Source of the DNA: Streptomyces sp. SID13726
Lineage (GTDB): Bacteria > Actinomycetota > Actinomycetes > Streptomycetales > Streptomycetaceae
DNA: 64,000 nt
NCBI RefSeq assembly: GCF_010548375.1
Contig: NZ_JAAGLY010000004.1
Coordinates: forward strand, 248,001 to 312,000
Direction of reading: 5' to 3'
Below, in pieces: positions 63,214 to 64,000 of the stretch (its first letter is position 1; each line of letters starts with the position of its first letter). Below the pieces are notes generated by a model. That model saw nothing but the letters and a program-made list of their open reading frames with translations. It was not told where the DNA came from and did no database searches. The position numbers were made by a program, and so were the translations under genes.

Positions 63214-64000
63214 TCAGACCCGGGACACCGTCCCGCAGTCCTTGACGCGCCCGATGTCCTCGCTGCGGTCGTACGGGTCGGTCGTCGGGCCCGAGGGCGC
63301 CGGGTCCGTGGGCTCGGTCGAGGAGGAGAACTGCGGGTGCAGGAAGCCGTCGTAGACGTCGCAGGTGGTGTTGCCCGCGCTCTCGTCGTAGCGCAGGACC
63401 GAGAGCCTGCCCGGGGTGACCTGGTACTTGGCCGGGTCGGGGAGCTCGACGTCGAGGACGCGGCGGACGATGGTGCGGGTGACCTCGGTGGTGCCGTCGG
63501 TGCGGACGACCGGGTAGACGAAGGTGTAGTCGGCGTGCACGGCCACGGAGGCGTGCTTGCCCTCCGTGAAGGTCATCCGGCCGCGGATCTTGACGACGTC
63601 CCCGACCAGCCGGACCTCGGCGGGGTTGAAGCGGCTGAACATCGACAGCGGGTCGTGGTCCTTGTCCGGCTTGCGCAGTCCGGTCTTCAGGCGGTCGAGG
63701 ACGTCGCCCTGCTTGGGGTCGAGGAGGGCGAGCGCCGCGGTGGGCTGCTCGCCGCGCAGCGTGGCCGGGTTGAGGTTGGACTCGACCAGGAGCTTCCTGG
63801 TCAGCTTCAGGGTCTGCTCAACCTTCACCGCGGACTGGGCGCCCACGGCCTTCGCCTTCGGTACGACGATCCCGGCCTCGCCGTCGGCCCACTGCTTGGC
63901 CGGTGAGCCGGCGAACGGGTCGTCCAGCGTCGGGATGTCGGCGGACACGGCGGAGGGAGGGGCGGTCGGGGCGGTCGTCTCCTCGGGCAGCGGGGAGGCG
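63214..64000 (-). CDS. C-terminal part of a secreted or membrane-anchored protein
   Basis: The frame is open to the window edge, so the start lies beyond 64000. At least 261 residues are visible: a Pro/Thr/Ala stretch, then the conserved-looking GSPAKQWADGEAGIVVPKAK, VEQTLKLTRKLLVESNLNPA, HADYTFVYPVVRTDGTTEVT and, near the C-terminus, NTTCDVYDGFLHPQ with a second Cys in KDCGTVSRV. The Cys pair suggests an extracellular disulfide. No family assigned; probably membrane-anchored upstream. Confidence 0.7.
   Translation of the reverse strand, partial: ASPLPEETTAPTAPPSAVSADIPTLDDPFAGSPAKQWADGEAGIVVPKAKAVGAQSAVKVEQTLKLTRKLLVESNLNPATLRGEQPTAALALLDPKQGDVLDRLKTGLRKPDKDHDPLSMFSRFNPAEVRLVGDVVKIRGRMTFTEGKHASVAVHADYTFVYPVVRTDGTTEVTRTIVRRVLDVELPDPAKYQVTPGRLSVLRYDESAGNTTCDVYDGFLHPQFSSSTEPTDPAPSGPTTDPYDRSEDIGRVKDCGTVSRV

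Overview
This window is a high-GC actinobacterial chromosome segment, almost certainly Streptomyces. The coding strands have strong third-position G/C bias, GTG starts are frequent, proteins are alanine- and proline-rich, and many genes overlap by 4 bp. The order mdh / folD / purH-purN / sucD-sucC / icmB / pcrA / NlpC-P60 / guaA / chorismate mutase matches what I remember of the S. coelicolor SCO4783-SCO4828 core region, read in the opposite direction. I see no rRNA, tRNA, CRISPR array, insertion sequence, integrase or plasmid origin.

Layout. 1-5.1 kb: a partial secreted protein, two paralogous membrane proteins, a DinB-like protein divergent from a MarR-GNAT fusion, and small hypotheticals. 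5.2-10.3 kb (minus): mdh, two related HTH membrane proteins, DUF3017 and folD. 10.4-16.0 kb (plus): an RDD protein, then an FHA protein coupled to a Ser/Thr kinase with an extracellular lytic-transglycosylase-like domain, a secreted ALF-repeat protein, and a second kinase with an extracellular peptidoglycan-binding domain. 16.0-24.3 kb: purH-purN, a PerM-like membrane protein, an XRE/ECF-sigma hybrid, and sucD-sucC. 24.7-26.8 kb: two secreted proteins.

27.1-35.9 kb: a divergent gene set. On the minus strand are a MoxR AAA+ ATPase, DUF5682 (TraB/TIKI-like), a 67-codon micro-ORF and a VWA protein. On the plus strand are a SWIM zinc-finger protein and DUF5691. The shared promoter region carries two facing copies of the RecA-NDp (PafBC-type) DNA-damage promoter. 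Further copies precede pcrA and the DinB-like gene, so the window seems to hold a dispersed damage-inducible set.

36-47 kb: icmB, a lipase, an M23 peptidase, pcrA, an NlpC/P60 hydrolase behind a c-di-AMP (ydaO-type) riboswitch, a TDT-family transporter, and a second NlpC/P60 protein. 47.2-51.7 kb: two genes overlapping by 4 bp, DUF4062-plus-degenerate-TIR followed by a MinD-like ATPase / TIR / STAND NTPase / two-TM protein. This is the best candidate in the window for an undescribed immune or conflict system. 51.7-56.1 kb: a Psp/Lia-like envelope-stress locus (PspC-histidine kinase and response regulator, divergent from a PspC-toastrack protein), then DoxX. 56.6-64 kb: a membrane protein, DUF4429-SHOCT, a class II aldolase, a PPOX-type flavin protein, guaA, a possible attenuator (aromatic leader peptide plus terminator) ahead of chorismate mutase, and a partial secreted or membrane protein.

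Several gene ends carry short tandem repeats (15, 16, 18 or 23 bp). Many junctions carry long perfect hairpins that probably terminate transcription.
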